Part shown: piece by piece, positions 10,926-22,157 of the stretch
Layout of the letters: each line of letters begins with the position of its first letter
Numbering within the stretch: position 1 is the stretch's first letter
Program-made: the position numbers and the translations under genes
NCBI GenBank assembly: GCA_003024175.1
Contig: MDYQ01000108.1
Location: 25,798 to 89,797, forward strand
Length of the DNA stretch: 64,000 bases
From: Planoprotostelium fungivorum
Lineage: Eukaryota; Evosea; Variosea; Cavosteliida; Cavosteliaceae
Direction of reading: 5' to 3'
The notes under the pieces: generated by a model
Database searches by the model: none
Told to the model about the DNA's origin: nothing
The model's input: the letters and a program-made list of their open reading frames with translations, nothing else

Positions 10926-12314
10926 TCACATCGTCAGACCGGGCTCAGCCACGTAGAAGAACTGTTTGATGACGCTACTGGTCTGGCCGTCTGAGGGCAA
11001 GAAATAGACGAAAGGCTCGCCGTTCAGCTTGTCCTTGATGTTTTCCAACGCTTCAGCCAGACCACTGGTCTCCGGATCACTCTCAGCCGTGTTGATTTCG
11101 ATGCCGATGACAGACTGTCCCACAAATTCGTTCGATGCGGCACGATGCTCCGCACCAAAGATTTCGATGGCGTTTCTCTTCTCTAATTTCACTTCTTTTG
11201 TCTGGTAGACCACTCCTTTCTGTCCATTTTGAGGGTGGTGTTCATTTCACGTTGGTACTCACTTGGATGCTGTGACAGAACCACAGGGCGGCTTCAGTCG
11301 ATGTGGCCTTGAATAATGCGAATGCACTCTGTCGACAGAGATTCAGGATGGTCAAATCTTATTCTCTCACATGTGGATGAGGTCTGGTTCGGTTGATTCC
11401 GTAGGTGAGAGGAACGATGGAGGGGACGTCTTTCAGCAAGCTACCTTCTGTGTATGTGCCGAAAGAACCCTCAGGTGGAAGGTTTAGAAAAGGCTTGGGG
11501 ATATCATTCTGTGAATGATGAGGATCACGTTTACATACAGCTAGATCTTGAACTCACGTTAGAGATGAGACGGTATGATTCGCTGGAGTTATTGAAATCA
11601 AACACTGAACTCCAATCATTGTTGAATGGACTCAATTTGGCACTCCCAAAGAGTCCTATAAAGGTTCGATTGATTGCTTTCTTCAACCCTCTCACCCAGT
11701 AACTCAGTGAAGTTGTATTGGAAGCAGCTAATCCTCAAATCCTTGGTCGTTTCCAGTGAGGGTTTGGTGAAGCAGAAGAGCATCATGTCGGTGTCAGTCA
11801 GGTCGCGTGTTCTTTCAGCTCTTCAGCTCTCCTGACGTTCACGTTCATCTCACCTCAACTGCTGACAAGCAACCACCACCCGACAAGCAGTTGATTCCCT
11901 CAAGAAGAAGCTGAATTCAATAAGCTTACACCTTGATTGAAAGGGGATACCTTCCATTGACGGGGCCGATGAAGAAGCGGCAGTTTTTGCAGCCATCGAT
12001 ACTGACCGTATCGGTGTGGTCGAAGACGAAGATATCACAATTCTAAATTTGAATTGGATGAAGGATCGGAAGCCATCGATGATGATCTCACCTCGCAGTC
12101 TTCCACAACAAATTGTTTTCCATTCAAGCTCCTTTGAGGAACCAATCAGTTCAACGAAAGGAGGGTGGACTCACCCAGGCTTCCGAACGATCGTTGCATC
12201 TTTCTGTTTAGTCACCTTGAAGTCCTCCGTGTTCGTCTTAACCTTTTTATCCCAAGAGTACTGCTTAGGCTCCTCCGCTTTTTTTGTTTCCTCCTTTGAA
12301 GAGGCGCAGCCCAT
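10926..12314 (-). CDS. RP2: RP2 (ARL3 GTPase-activating protein, ciliary)
   Basis: RP2 is the GAP for ARL3 and releases lipidated cargo at the ciliary base. The start at 12314 gives MGCASSKE, an N-terminus suited to myristoylation and palmitoylation as in human RP2, followed by KQYSWD. The beta-helix (TBCC/CARP) domain follows: [37 protein letters not shown], then CQQLRTRD, which keeps the arginine position used for GAP activity in human RP2 (R118). Next come [19 protein letters not shown] and ALWFCHSIQ. The C-terminal NDK-like domain starts [20 protein letters not shown]. The protein is about 340 residues in about nine exons. A longer upstream frame exists, but the MGC start is the one that makes sense. 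A motile-cilium organism with dynein and RFX fits. Confidence 0.92.
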
Positions 12315-12445
12315 GGTGTCCACTTTTAGGGGCCAATCATTCAACTCATGGTTGTAGATGGATGAATTAACATAATTCAGCGGTTTTTCGTTTGAGACCT
12401 TCACAGTTGTGATGAACACATTACCACACGAGACTTCAACGCAAA

Positions 12446-13002
12446 ATGAGCAACCAAGGTACCGTTCATTACGACCGATCGATTCATGAGCTGATGTATA
12501 GCTAAGATCTACGAGAGACGGCCAGAGCTAAATTCACAGAGGCCTTATCCTCACACGGAGACGCAACATTATCTGCCAGTCAACTGGGCCAGTTGTCTGC
12601 TGCCATAGAGGAGCATGTCTTCAATCATAATGGTGGCTTCTCCCACGGCTACACACAACAGTGCAGAAGTCTCATCTTCAATCTGAAGAATCCCCAAAAC
12701 AACCTCTATAGAAATCTTTTCAACGGTAGTGTCACCCCTGAACAGCTGTGCAACATGGATCACAACCAATTAGCTCCAGAGTCTGTCAGACACGAGAGAG
12801 AACAAGAAGAGAAGGAGATCTTAGAACACGTGATCGATCGAACGCAGTCGTCATAGATCTCACACGAACATAGGTGGTCTTACCAGAGCACGATGAGATA
12901 CTCGAGAACAGACGATATGTAGCTGGACAATGGATCAATACATCAGACGCCATGCAAGCAGACATTGGTTCCAGCTCAGATCAGCAATATGGTGAAATGT
13001 AA
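12446..13002 (+). CDS. Stand-alone TFIIS central-domain protein
   Basis: About 157 residues in three exons: MSNQ, then a 44-nt intron, then a long exon, then an intron (donor after EILEH, acceptor before VVLPEHDE), ending QYGEM with TAA at 13000. The centre matches the TFIIS middle domain that docks on RNA polymerase II: ARAKFTEAL, QLSAAIEEHVF, RSLIFNLKNPQNNLYRNLF, then GSVTPEQLCNMDHNQLAPES. The C-terminal zinc ribbon carrying the RNA-cleavage acidic pair is absent, and so is the N-terminal LW domain. A PHF3/SPOC-type or Bye1-like protein would also have this domain but is much larger. The role may be binding polymerase without cleavage stimulation (inference). It is divergent from RP2 (131 bp apart) and convergent with the RasGEF gene (106 bp). 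Confidence 0.75.
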
Positions 13003-13108
13003 ATGAATTGCGTTACTCTCAAAACACTTTTCTTCATAATGATCGATGATGATCATCACCTCACGATAAATGATGATCATGATACAATCGACGCTCTCTT
13101 TTCATCCT

Positions 13109-16100
13109 CTAAGTGGCATTTAATGAGGAACCATTCTTGGATGACCTCGCTCTGTAGAGCTGGACACCGATGAGATCTTGTGGGTCCACCGTCGATTTCG
13201 TAGCCGAGAGACATTTCGATACGAGAGACTCGATCTTTCCACTCTCTGTCAGTATGAACTTGCACGCCCCCTCTTCGTTCCTCTGATTCCCGCTGCACTT
13301 GCACTGATATTCGATGCTCTCCATCTTCATTCCGAAACATCTACCACATCCATCAGTTCACCTTGTCAATCATCATCCATCATCATCACCTCGTCGCCCA
13401 TTGTGAAATGTAAGCGGCAGTCATCACGCAGCAAGAAGGTCCGGACCACCTCGCAGCCGAGTTCTCCTGCCAACTGATAGGCTCGAAGCCACCCAGCATC
13501 TGTAGCTCCATCCTGACCTCCACCGTCTTGTTCTTCTTGTTGTAATCGAAGCTGAAATCCTTCGATATGGTGCATCTCCCCCAGTAGCTTCGGTTCAAGA
13601 TCGCGGGCAGCATGTGGAATCTCTCGAGTAACTCTAAGCTCGAATTGATCTCGCCGGGAGATCGACTGGTGGGAACTGTCAATCCGATCCTCTCCTTATC
13701 GTTCTCGAATAAGATGGAATACTCGGTGGAAGCTAACGATCGACCGATGCTGTCTAACTGCATGGCCGCCTGCAGCTTACCCTGTACGATCGTCAGCGAA
13801 CGGAAGATGTGAGGGATGTACCTGATCACCGAGCCTCTCGCAGATGGATGTGACGTAATCGGCGGAGAGGGAAGAAGAACGGAGGATGGCGTAACGATCT
13901 CGTGAGCCTTCGAAGGAGATCTTTCCCATCTTTGTCTCCAATCTCAACTTTGTGGGTACGTACAACTCTGCCCTTCCCACTGCGTTCTTGTACACTTGGT
14001 TCATCTCGTCATTCCTCGTCATCGCAATCCTCTTATCCCTGAAGATCTTACTCTTCTTCTTCTTCTCTTTTCCTGTCCTATCGTTCAGTTTCACTTCTTC
14101 ATATCCGTGTGGAATGTATGGATACTGTGAGATGAAGGTGATGGATGTTCTTACGTTTGAGATCGATGGAAACGTCGTGTCTTGGGATATCCGTGATGTG
14201 CATCGTTAAACCGTCGTGTTCCGTAGCTCTCTCTATGCTCTCTCTGTCGGATACAATGATACGCAATCGATTGTTTCCCTTCTTCTCTTCTGCACTGAAA
14301 AATGGTGTCTCTGTGTGAATGTCAGAGACATCACCCTCGTTCATCTCCTCGATGATGTACACGCACCGTACGCTTCGGAAGCATATCCAGTTAAATAAGT
14401 TGTCGTGGTGGGTAAGTCGAATTCTGAATTAGAACCCTTGGTTCTGATGTTGTATTGAATCTTCATTCCATCTCCTCCTTCTCTCGTGATGTTCTCTAAC
14501 GATACGACTCCCAATCCTACTTCACATCAACATCCATCGTCCTCTCTTCATTCTCGATCTCCTCTTCGATTCATTCTTGTCTCTATCTTCTCTTCGATTC
14601 ATCCTTGTCTCTATCTTCTCACCTGTACAGGCTGTGTGAATCATTCCGAAAGCCAATTGCTCCATGGGTGAATGCAATCCCAGCTTCGATTTGAAGTATT
14701 TCGCATCGTTCAATCCCAAGAAATATCCAATCTGCGTCAACATGTTGGGATGCACGTCGTTATCATCCGAATTCCATTCTCTCAGTTGAGAATGCCTCAC
14801 AACGAGGTACCTGAGATATTCACCCTCCTTCTCTTCTCTTCTCTCACCTCTCTCCGGAGATCATCAAGGTTCCCTCTGTCATCTTCACGTCAGAGAAGAA
14901 TTTGAAGGCAGATTGTTCCATGGTAGCGAACATGGGAGACAGGGGAGCTGGAGCTGCTACGGTTCGGAGGATGTAGGCGGTGGATCGTGACAGCTTCTTG
15001 ATGTTACCATCCATCGAGGGACTGCTCATCATTCTGGGCGATTGAAACGGTGATGTACCCTTTCCTAGAGTCATTCTTCTCTTTGGAGAGGGGATGATGA
15101 TGATCTTGTCTTTCTCGTCGTCTAGATCGTCCAGAGTGGAGATGTCAGCCACCTCTGAATCTGCTACGGAGAACTCCTCTTCCGTCTGTTCTGGATTCAG
15201 TATGATGATTTCTCGTTGGGTGTTTCAAACATCGATGGATGTGATGTCAAATCATCGATATGCTTCACCTCGGCGGAGACAGCCACAGATGCATTCGGAT
15301 CGGGCTCCGATTGAAGAGACAACTCGTAGAGGTGATTCTCTTCCGTGATGATTTGGCTGCCAAGGACCAACTTGATGACTTCAGGTACCACAACGAGTTG
15401 GTATGGATCTTTTTGGTACATCTGAATCTTCTCCAGAATCTTTCCCATGTGATGAATGACTTCATCGTTGACGTACGTCGTGTTCCCTGCCTTCTCGATG
15501 TAGACGGGATTCTCCGCCAGAAAAGTCAAGTTACGTAAGAAGAGACCTGGTGGTGTGTCATGATATCGTGTGAGATGTCATAGAGTCTCACCCAGGTAAG
15601 GCAGTATGGGTGATTTCCTCGCTTCTAATTCTTTCTGATAGTTGACAAAATTCCTGGCTGGATTCATCAAGGATTCCATCTGCTGGAAATCTCTGAGGTG
15701 CTTCTCTCCGATGGAGGACCAAAGAGTCTTTAATCGATGTACGGTGTATGCACTCAACCCCGACAAGATGGCCAACACCCCGTTGAAATTATTCAGCGAC
15801 TCGCATCTCTGTCGTCGTTTCAGTTCCCACCCCCTCCCATTTTTTCACCTTTGCGATCTCGATGAATTTCTCCAGCATGAGTTTCTGCTCGGCCTTGTTT
15901 CCGGCCCTCTTCAAGATCTCCGTGATGACCCATTTACTCAGGAAATTGAATCTCTGCACCATCCGATCGATGTTCTTGTATTCTCCCTTCGCATCCGCCG
16001 GTGCCTGTCTCAAATGAGTCCCAAATGTCTCATTCCACCCACCTTGGCCCATTTGATTCGAGTCATGAATTCCACGGGTGTGATACTGCAGAACATCTGA

Positions 16101-17306
16101 GAATCATCCATGGTGATGGATGCAGCTATGATGCTCGCAGGAGTAGAGAGGATGTCTGTCACGGAGGAGATGTGATTCTCTACGTTCACGTCTCTTTCCG
16201 TTTCATTGGCGGGAACAGCGTGGGGAACCTCCTTCACCAAGGAAGATTTGCTCCTGGTCCTCAGCGTGTGGTTCACCTGTTTCTCCGAATTCTTCCGTGC
16301 GAAGAGTTTCTTGAGGGAGGTGAGTGATCCACTGCTCTGGATGATCGGATGATCGGAAGCATTCGAGTTGGAGCCGTTCATCTTCTTGATCTCGGAACGA
16401 GGCATCATGGTCAGGCCGGGTCTCGAGGGAGCGTTGTTTGTGTTCTATTGAATGCATGAGATAGAAGGTGTTGTATCGTATCTCACCCTCAGAATGATCA
16501 ATTTGATGTTGTTGACACGAGGTACGCCCAGGTCGACCACTTGGGATAGGATCATCTTTCGTTGTTGTTTCTTTGGAAAATCGAAGAGATCGAAATTTTG
16601 GAGCCACGTGATTAGAAAGGAAGAGGCTCTTTGTACGATCAGTTTCAGCATGGGATGTCTCTCACCTTTCTTTCTTGCTCTCGTTGTTCTGCTTGGTCGT
16701 GTCTCGAATGGCTCGTTGCCGGGGAGATAGATGGGTGACGGGTTGTAGTCTGTCGATCTCCTCGTTCTCTCTGTCCGTCTGTTGCAGATATTTGTAATAA
16801 TCCACCCAGATGGCAAAGAGATGCTTGGCACTGGTCCACTTTCGGTAGCAGACGAGAAACCACCACACTTCCTCTGCGAAGATTTTAATTGTGTTTTATT
16901 CTCTTAACTCACCTTGGGGTGCATTCGTGCCCAGGATGTGTTTGGTAACGTATCGAATCAGTGCTTCTGTTGGTGCATTCACGTCCTCTGGTGTTTGTAT
17001 GTGTCCGGCTCTGAATAAGATGCGGTTAAGATGAGTTCGTATGTACGATCCCGTGGACGATGAACATCCTGAGACTCACCGTGGGGCCTCTGACTCTTCC
17101 TCTGAAGAAGTCGACTGCGGGTTCTTATTCATCTTTTCGTACAGTGCCTTGCGAAATACAGTGCTACTATCTCTTGTCATTCCTCTGAGAGCTCCATCCA
17201 GTGGCATCAACTCTGGTTTACTCGAGGGTGATTTGACCATTCCTCTCTGTGCATCCATCATGTCCTGATCCTCCATCAGAAAAACATTCGAGGACCATTC
17301 AATCAT
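13109..17306 (-). CDS. Ras guanine-nucleotide exchange factor with long C-terminal extension
   Basis: RasGEFs load GTP on Ras-family proteins. The gene starts at 17306 (MIEWSSNVFLMEDQD). An REM/RasGEF_N region is seen at about 16870-16490 (WWFLVCYRKWTSAKHLFAIW; FLITWLQNFDLFDF). The CDC25 catalytic domain follows at about 16100-15200: RFNFLSKWVITEILK, FIEIAK, then GVLAILSGLSAYTVHRLKTLW, ILPYLG and LTFLAENP. A serine/proline linker follows. About 450 more residues of unrecognised sequence, basic in part (KEKKKKSKIF), run to TAG at 13109. Exon joins checked across the linker (GER to YLVVRHSQ, ACT to VGLGVV, EAY to ETPFFS, LK to QVKLND) keep phase, so I call one gene of about 1,150 residues. The Ras substrate is unknown. 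A second gene beginning near 14,800 cannot be wholly excluded. Confidence 0.75.
14545..14625 (-). repeat. Tandem duplication inside a RasGEF intron
   Basis: A unit of about 29 bp beginning TCTTCGATTCATTCTTGTCT is repeated twice in near-identical form within the intron between the ACT and VGLGVV exons, with a further diverged partial copy at the left. It is probably replication slippage in a pyrimidine-rich intron. Confidence 0.7.
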
Positions 17307-17849
17307 GTCTGAACGTGCTCACATCTCAAGATGAGCTATGGGGGCGGTTAGGTTTGCTGTAGAATAGTAGCGGTTAAAGTGTCAAGCCCGCTGTCAAATT
17401 GAATTTTCGCAGTCTGCGATCTTTCTGCGGTAGCAAACTTTCCTCGAAGATTACTTCATCGCACATCGCCACCTCATGTTGCGCTTGTTGTCCAGACGAA
17501 CTCCTATTTCTTTCCAGAGCGACACACAAGTGAGTATTATCATTCGAATCATGTAGATCTCACCCACTTGTGTAATTATCAAATCACATCTGATGTGATT
17601 CAAGTGTCTTCATCTTCGACATAATCCGCCAGTACCTTCAAAATTATTGCACCGGTCCTTCTTCAAATCAAAATTGAACACCTTCTTTCAACCAACCCCC
17701 GCAAAGCCTCCTACACAAGTGAATCTCCTTCACATTTCTTCCATCATCACCCCTCATCTATTCCATGCCTTTTGTCCTGATGTTGAAGAAGTAAACAGAC
17801 CGACCTCGATCGCCGGCGAGATGCCTACACGGATCTATTATCACGATCC
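17307..17849. other. Gene-free spacer, divergent promoters
   Basis: This 543-bp stretch lies between the start of the RasGEF gene (minus) and the first credible start of the membrane-protein gene (plus). Short open frames at 17647-17853 have no ATG start and no recognisable content. I see no RNA gene or repeat. The 5' untranslated regions and promoters of both genes must lie here. An extra 5' exon of the plus-strand gene could be hidden in it. Confidence 0.5.
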
Positions 17850-19536
17850 ATGAGGGGAAGATTTCCCCCCTGGATCGACGAGAAGACAGAACTGCAGAGG
17901 ATCGCCGTCCGCTCTGCCCTCGCCCCCCAATTTCCATTCGTCATGTCCGTCCTCTATGCCATCCTCGTTCTCGTTCAATTCACCATCGCCCTTGGATTCT
18001 CTGAGGTTGAACCGGAAGGTGAAGCGTCATCATGTTGGGACAGTGATTGAGACGCGTGACAGAATTGCCTGACATGGAGCGATGGTTGAACACAGACGAA
18101 CAGTTTCCCACCATATGTGAGTGGATGCAAAGTCATTCATCACTGACAATATCAGACTCCTATGTGCCGAAGAGAATGATCGAGAACGGATTCCTCGAAG
18201 CTCTCCTCGCCGAAATCATCTCGACACACAAACGTGTCGTAGCGAATAAGATCAGGAACAAGAGAATCAAGATGCTGGATAGCACAGTCGATCCAGATGC
18301 AGTCCGATTGGCAAAAGCCATGGAGATTTTCTTTGGCATCTGTGATGATCGTGAGTCGATCAGATGAGATGATGTCGATCAGATGAGATGATGTCGTGTG
18401 AGACTGATATGGATCAGGGGAGGTGCCTCGATACATCGGAGAGCATCTCGTGGAGAATGGAATGGCGAGAGATTTGCTTCGGATATTGTCGACAGAGAAA
18501 ATGGATCTGAAACCGACAGCCTTGAAGATATACACGATCCGCCAATTGCTGAGAAACGGTGAGATTGAAAGAAGCATCAAGTCTGAAGGGAAATAGGAAA
18601 GTTGTTCGATGAACTCATGAGTCTACCCACTACACCTCTCTTCTTGGAGCGATACGCTTCTTTTGACATCAAAGTGTGTTCTGAGATCCATTCCATTTGG
18701 ATCCATCTCATCTTGTTTCATTTGTGGAGAATGACTCCTTCAGGTTTCGATTCAGACGGATGTACTCGGAACAAAAGAACCTCTTTCCTTCGCCTGTTCC
18801 ATCGCTCCGTTCCGTTGGATCATCCGGAGGATATTCTACGATAACATAGATCGCATGAGTGAGATACCCCTGACCCTTCGATTGCACTGACACAGAACAG
18901 ACATGAAAGATTATCCTAAAATTCTCTACGAAAAGACAGCCGCACGAATACCCTACAAATACGATCACATGGTGAGATGGTGAGAAGGAACGATCCACTG
19001 AGATGAAACAGATGACCGTTCACACGTGCAAGCGTGAGAAGATGGGCTTCCTCAGGGAGCAGCTCTATCCTCTGTGGTTCCTGTTACCCTCCACCGTCCA
19101 ATGGGCTACTCTGCGGACCATCCCGATTCTCCTCTACAAGGAACACAGGGGTCTCACTTGGAAGAATCGATTTGTCGTCTGGAAATCGTGAGACGATGAC
19201 GATAGAGGAAGAGGCTCACACGATCAGGTGCACCCTGCACACCCTCATCAACACGAGTGTCGTCTATCTCGCCGTCCTTCTCATTCAACAACCACCGAAT
19301 ATCCTGAGAGATTTCACCATCGACAGCCACGGTCTACAATGGACCGTGGATGTTTGTATCGGGGCGGCCGCTCTCACTTGGCTCGCAAAGTCCCCTCGTT
19401 CGTTCTACGTGTTTCCCGCCTTCATCTTGTGAGTTGCATCTTCTCTCCTCCCACTCACTCACGCAGAGCTGGGAATATGATGGCCGGTCCGCTAGAAGCG
19501 AAAATCGAATTGGAACCCCGAAAGATAAAACCCTAA
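17850..19536 (+). CDS. Putative multi-pass membrane protein, unrecognised
   Basis: An exon chain in phase gives about 400 residues, starting MRGRFPPWIDEKTELQRIAV and ending EPRKIKP (TAA 19534). A first hydrophobic segment, FVMSVLYAILVLVQFTIALG (about residues 30-50), is followed by a helical soluble part with repeats of ARM character (GFLEALLAEII, EHLVENGMARDLLRIL, YTIRQLLRNG). Hydrophobic segments occur again towards the C-terminus (PLWFLLPSTVQWATL, SVVYLAVLLIQQ, VCIGAAALTWLA). Introns of 39-75 nt have GTGAG donors, and one (about 18350-18419) carries a duplicated 20-bp unit. I recognise no family. Orientation and localisation are unknown. The start could be further upstream because the 5' region lacks another clear ATG in frame. 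Confidence 0.55.
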
Positions 19537-19587
19537 ATCCATGCGTACACTCGAATAGACTACGACATATCGATCTGTAGATTTGTA

Positions 19588-21546
19588 TTACAGAGGTTTC
19601 CGCTCGGTCGATGCATCGGAGAACTGTTGTTGGTGTGGCAACCTCCCCGTCTGTTGAGAAGAGATCAAGGCTGAGGTGGGGATGTTGTGTCGTATGTACA
19701 TCGAAGGGTGGTTCACTGCCGTCGTGGGAGGTACCATCGTGTACCCCCTCCCCGTGTTGTTACCGTATCCTCCGTACCCCATCTGTCCATTGTGCATCCC
19801 GTGGTTCATCTCGTAGGGATGCCCCGCGCTGTACTCCCCCCCGTGCTCGTGGTGCGTCGGTGGGTGCTGCACCCGTGGATCGTGTTTGACGCCTCCGTGA
19901 TCGTTGAATGAAGTGGGAGGGTAATCGATGCCCTGGGAGGGGTGGGAGTTGGTGTAGATGGAGGCTTCGTGTGGATCTTGGGAGTAGGCGTACATGGGCA
20001 TGGAGGGGTTGGGTGAGCCGGAAGGTGTGATTCTCTTCGATTCGATGAGGTAGAGGACGTACTCGTCAAAGAGTGTTCGGAGGAGGTGGAAGGACCCGAA
20101 GGAGGAGGCGTTGCGGATGGTGAGATCGCGAACGATCATGGTGGAGTAGAAGCTCCACTTGAGGATGAACTGCTGGGACACCATGGAGAATTCCTGGGGG
20201 TCGGTGTACTTTCCCAGCATCTTCTGGACCAGATCGGTGAGCCACTGGATCCAGTGGTCGAGGCCAGTTCTCTCCATCAAGAGTCGCTTGACGGTCTCCT
20301 GCAGGGAATCGAGTACTTCTACGCCACACTGGCAGATCTGCTGCGTCTGATCCTTGATGAACTCGAAATCGAGGTGCATCCAATCGTTGAGCATCTGCTG
20401 CAGTTGCGTCGTGTTGTGTAAGACGGCGCGGGCGGCCTGGGTGAGGTGGTTGAGGGAGGCGAGCTTGTGCAGTGACTGTCCAAACTTCTTGATGATCATG
20501 AGCTTCGAGACGCAAAAGTGGGCCGGGAGACCATCGAGGGTGGCAGCCAGCCACGGCTCCAGCTGTTTCGAAAAGTGACGAATGGACTGTGGAAGGGAGA
20601 CCGGAAGAGGTTGCAAGACATTGGGAAGGAGAACGGCTGTCATGGTGCGGTACGTCAGCTGGTCCTTGTCCAAGATGAGAGAGACGATCTCGGGGGTGAT
20701 GAGGAGAGTGCGGTAAGGATGGACGACGGTCTGCCAGAAGTGTCTGAAACTCTTCTCTACGTCGGTGAACAGGTGCTTGTGTGTGGCATCCACGAGTGCC
20801 TGGCAGTATTGACGGTACATCCCAAAGAAGGAGAGGACTTCTTGTTGAGGGATGCGAGAAGATACGGCTCTGAGAACAGATTCGGGGACGTTGAAATCAG
20901 GGAGTGTGATGTGAGGAATACCCGTGTTGGCCGGCTGGTGATTGAGATTTTCTTGCGTCATGTAGTGTGCTTCCGTGTGGACGTCTCCTGATTTTCTCTT
21001 GGCGATCTTGTTCGGTTTGTTCTCGGGTGTTCTGTGTCGTGAGCTCTGGTGACCCTCACTTTCTCCCTCCTCTGAAGAGGAAAATCCATCCTCTTCGGCC
21101 ATTCCCGGATTGATTCGAAGATCCGATCCCTCCTTGAGCTTGACTCCGTAGTAGTGATATTTCGAGTGTCCTCTCGTTCCCAGTCTTCTCGTCTTCAGAG
21201 TGGGAAATACGGATCGAATGAGTTTTCCAAACGATGCAGGATTGATGGGCTCTATTGACATCGTACTGCAGAAGTGGTTGTAGTGGTTGTATAATGTAGA
21301 ACGAGGGAGAGACATGCCCTCCTGACATTCGTAGTTGTCCTGCAACCATTGGAGGACGAGAGGTGATGCCCCCTTGTGTGAGAATTGTTTGGGTGGTGTG
21401 TTCTTTTTGTCTATGAGAGAGCCAGGTGGTTTCACATGCATGGAATAACCCTGACCATCGTCTGGGTTGCTGCTCGAGTAAACGATTCCATTCGAGTCCG
21501 ACATGCTGAGTGTCTGTCTAACCAAGTTTAATTGGTTGCCTCTCAA
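19588..21546 (-). CDS. RFX-family transcription factor
   Basis: RFX factors bind X-box promoters and, in animals, drive ciliary genes. The single uninterrupted frame has the winged-helix RFX DNA-binding domain at about residues 61-137: LQWLQDNYECQEGMSLPR, LYNHYNHFC, NPASFGKLIRSVFP, TRRLGTRGHSKYHYYGVKLK. The recognition residues RRLGTRGxSKYHYYG are intact. A long conserved region follows (about 200-520: VLRAVSSRIPQQEVLSFFGM, FWQTVVHPYRTLL, and the dimerisation-like helices). The tail is rich in Pro, His and Gly (about 530-652). A second in-frame methionine at residue 15 (MSDSNG, 21504) is an equally good start. The lack of introns is unusual for this region. RFX is known from opisthokonts and some amoebozoans, which informs the lineage guess. 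Confidence 0.93.
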   Translation of the reverse strand: MRGNQLNLVRQTLSMSDSNGIVYSSSNPDDGQGYSMHVKPPGSLIDKKNTPPKQFSHKGASPLVLQWLQDNYECQEGMSLPRSTLYNHYNHFCSTMSIEPINPASFGKLIRSVFPTLKTRRLGTRGHSKYHYYGVKLKEGSDLRINPGMAEEDGFSSSEEGESEGHQSSRHRTPENKPNKIAKRKSGDVHTEAHYMTQENLNHQPANTGIPHITLPDFNVPESVLRAVSSRIPQQEVLSFFGMYRQYCQALVDATHKHLFTDVEKSFRHFWQTVVHPYRTLLITPEIVSLILDKDQLTYRTMTAVLLPNVLQPLPVSLPQSIRHFSKQLEPWLAATLDGLPAHFCVSKLMIIKKFGQSLHKLASLNHLTQAARAVLHNTTQLQQMLNDWMHLDFEFIKDQTQQICQCGVEVLDSLQETVKRLLMERTGLDHWIQWLTDLVQKMLGKYTDPQEFSMVSQQFILKWSFYSTMIVRDLTIRNASSFGSFHLLRTLFDEYVLYLIESKRITPSGSPNPSMPMYAYSQDPHEASIYTNSHPSQGIDYPPTSFNDHGGVKHDPRVQHPPTHHEHGGEYSAGHPYEMNHGMHNGQMGYGGYGNNTGRGYTMVPPTTAVNHPSMYIRHNIPTSALISSQQTGRLPHQQQFSDASTERKPL

Positions 21547-22157
21547 CAGATAGTGCTTTCAGTCACCTCGTGAGAAGAAGCGACCTTCTTTGGGTTCCCG
21601 TTGCTTAGTTGTTCTGTTTCTCGCAACCGCTTTTTTTACACAGATTTCCATGGCACCGAAATCTGTATAACTTAGATGCATCGCAGATGTGGTGAGGATA
21701 GATTGCGGAAATCTCCTCCAAATGGCTACAATTAAGTCCCTTACGAACTTCTTAGGAAGGGTTGTGTTGCACCACTCTGTCAACTCCTTACCCCGAATCA
21801 TAGATAAATCTCTTAACCCAGCCTCCTTGGCGCTCTCCTTGTGCCTGCTCCGTATCTTACTTGTACGCTTTGCCTATGGTTGCTCGTTTCTTCACTCTTT
21901 CCGTCGTGGGTACATGTTGCTAAGACAACCCACCCAAGCAACACCCGCAGCTGGATTCTCAAGAGTTTGAGCAGAGAAGCGGAGTCACAAACACCGCCAC
22001 TCCTGATGCGTGAGCCGTCCGATCACAAATGAGGGGGAGCTCATGTGGTTGCACTTCCTAATTGCGAGGGAGGGAGTGGAACCTTTGGTAGAATTTTAGA
22101 GAGAATCGTCTGCGCATTCCTATTTATACGAAAGACCATGGAGTGACCCAAATCAAG
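21547..22157. promoter_or_regulatory. Divergent promoter region between RFX and the PH-like gene
   Basis: A 611-bp spacer between divergent starts. Two small opposed open frames (21559-21801 minus, 21689-21970 plus) have no recognisable family or splice logic and are left out. The imperfect dyad GTTGCTAAGACAAC lies at 21916-21929. No repeat or RNA gene is seen. Confidence 0.45.
21916..21929. promoter_or_regulatory. X-box-like imperfect palindrome
   Basis: GTTGCTAAGACAAC compares with the RFX X-box consensus (GTNRCC, a 0-3 nt spacer, then RGYAAC) with a 2-nt spacer and one mismatch in each half. It lies upstream of the RFX gene itself and of the divergent PH-like gene. Autoregulation is possible, but a match this short can arise by chance. 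Confidence 0.3.

Noticed and set aside
11454-11702. An 82-codon plus-strand frame in RP2
   Set aside because: It is antisense to an RP2 exon that matches the family on the minus strand.
21559-21801. An 80-codon frame on the minus strand upstream of RFX
   Set aside because: There is no recognisable family and no conserved start. It lies in a promoter spacer and could be chance.
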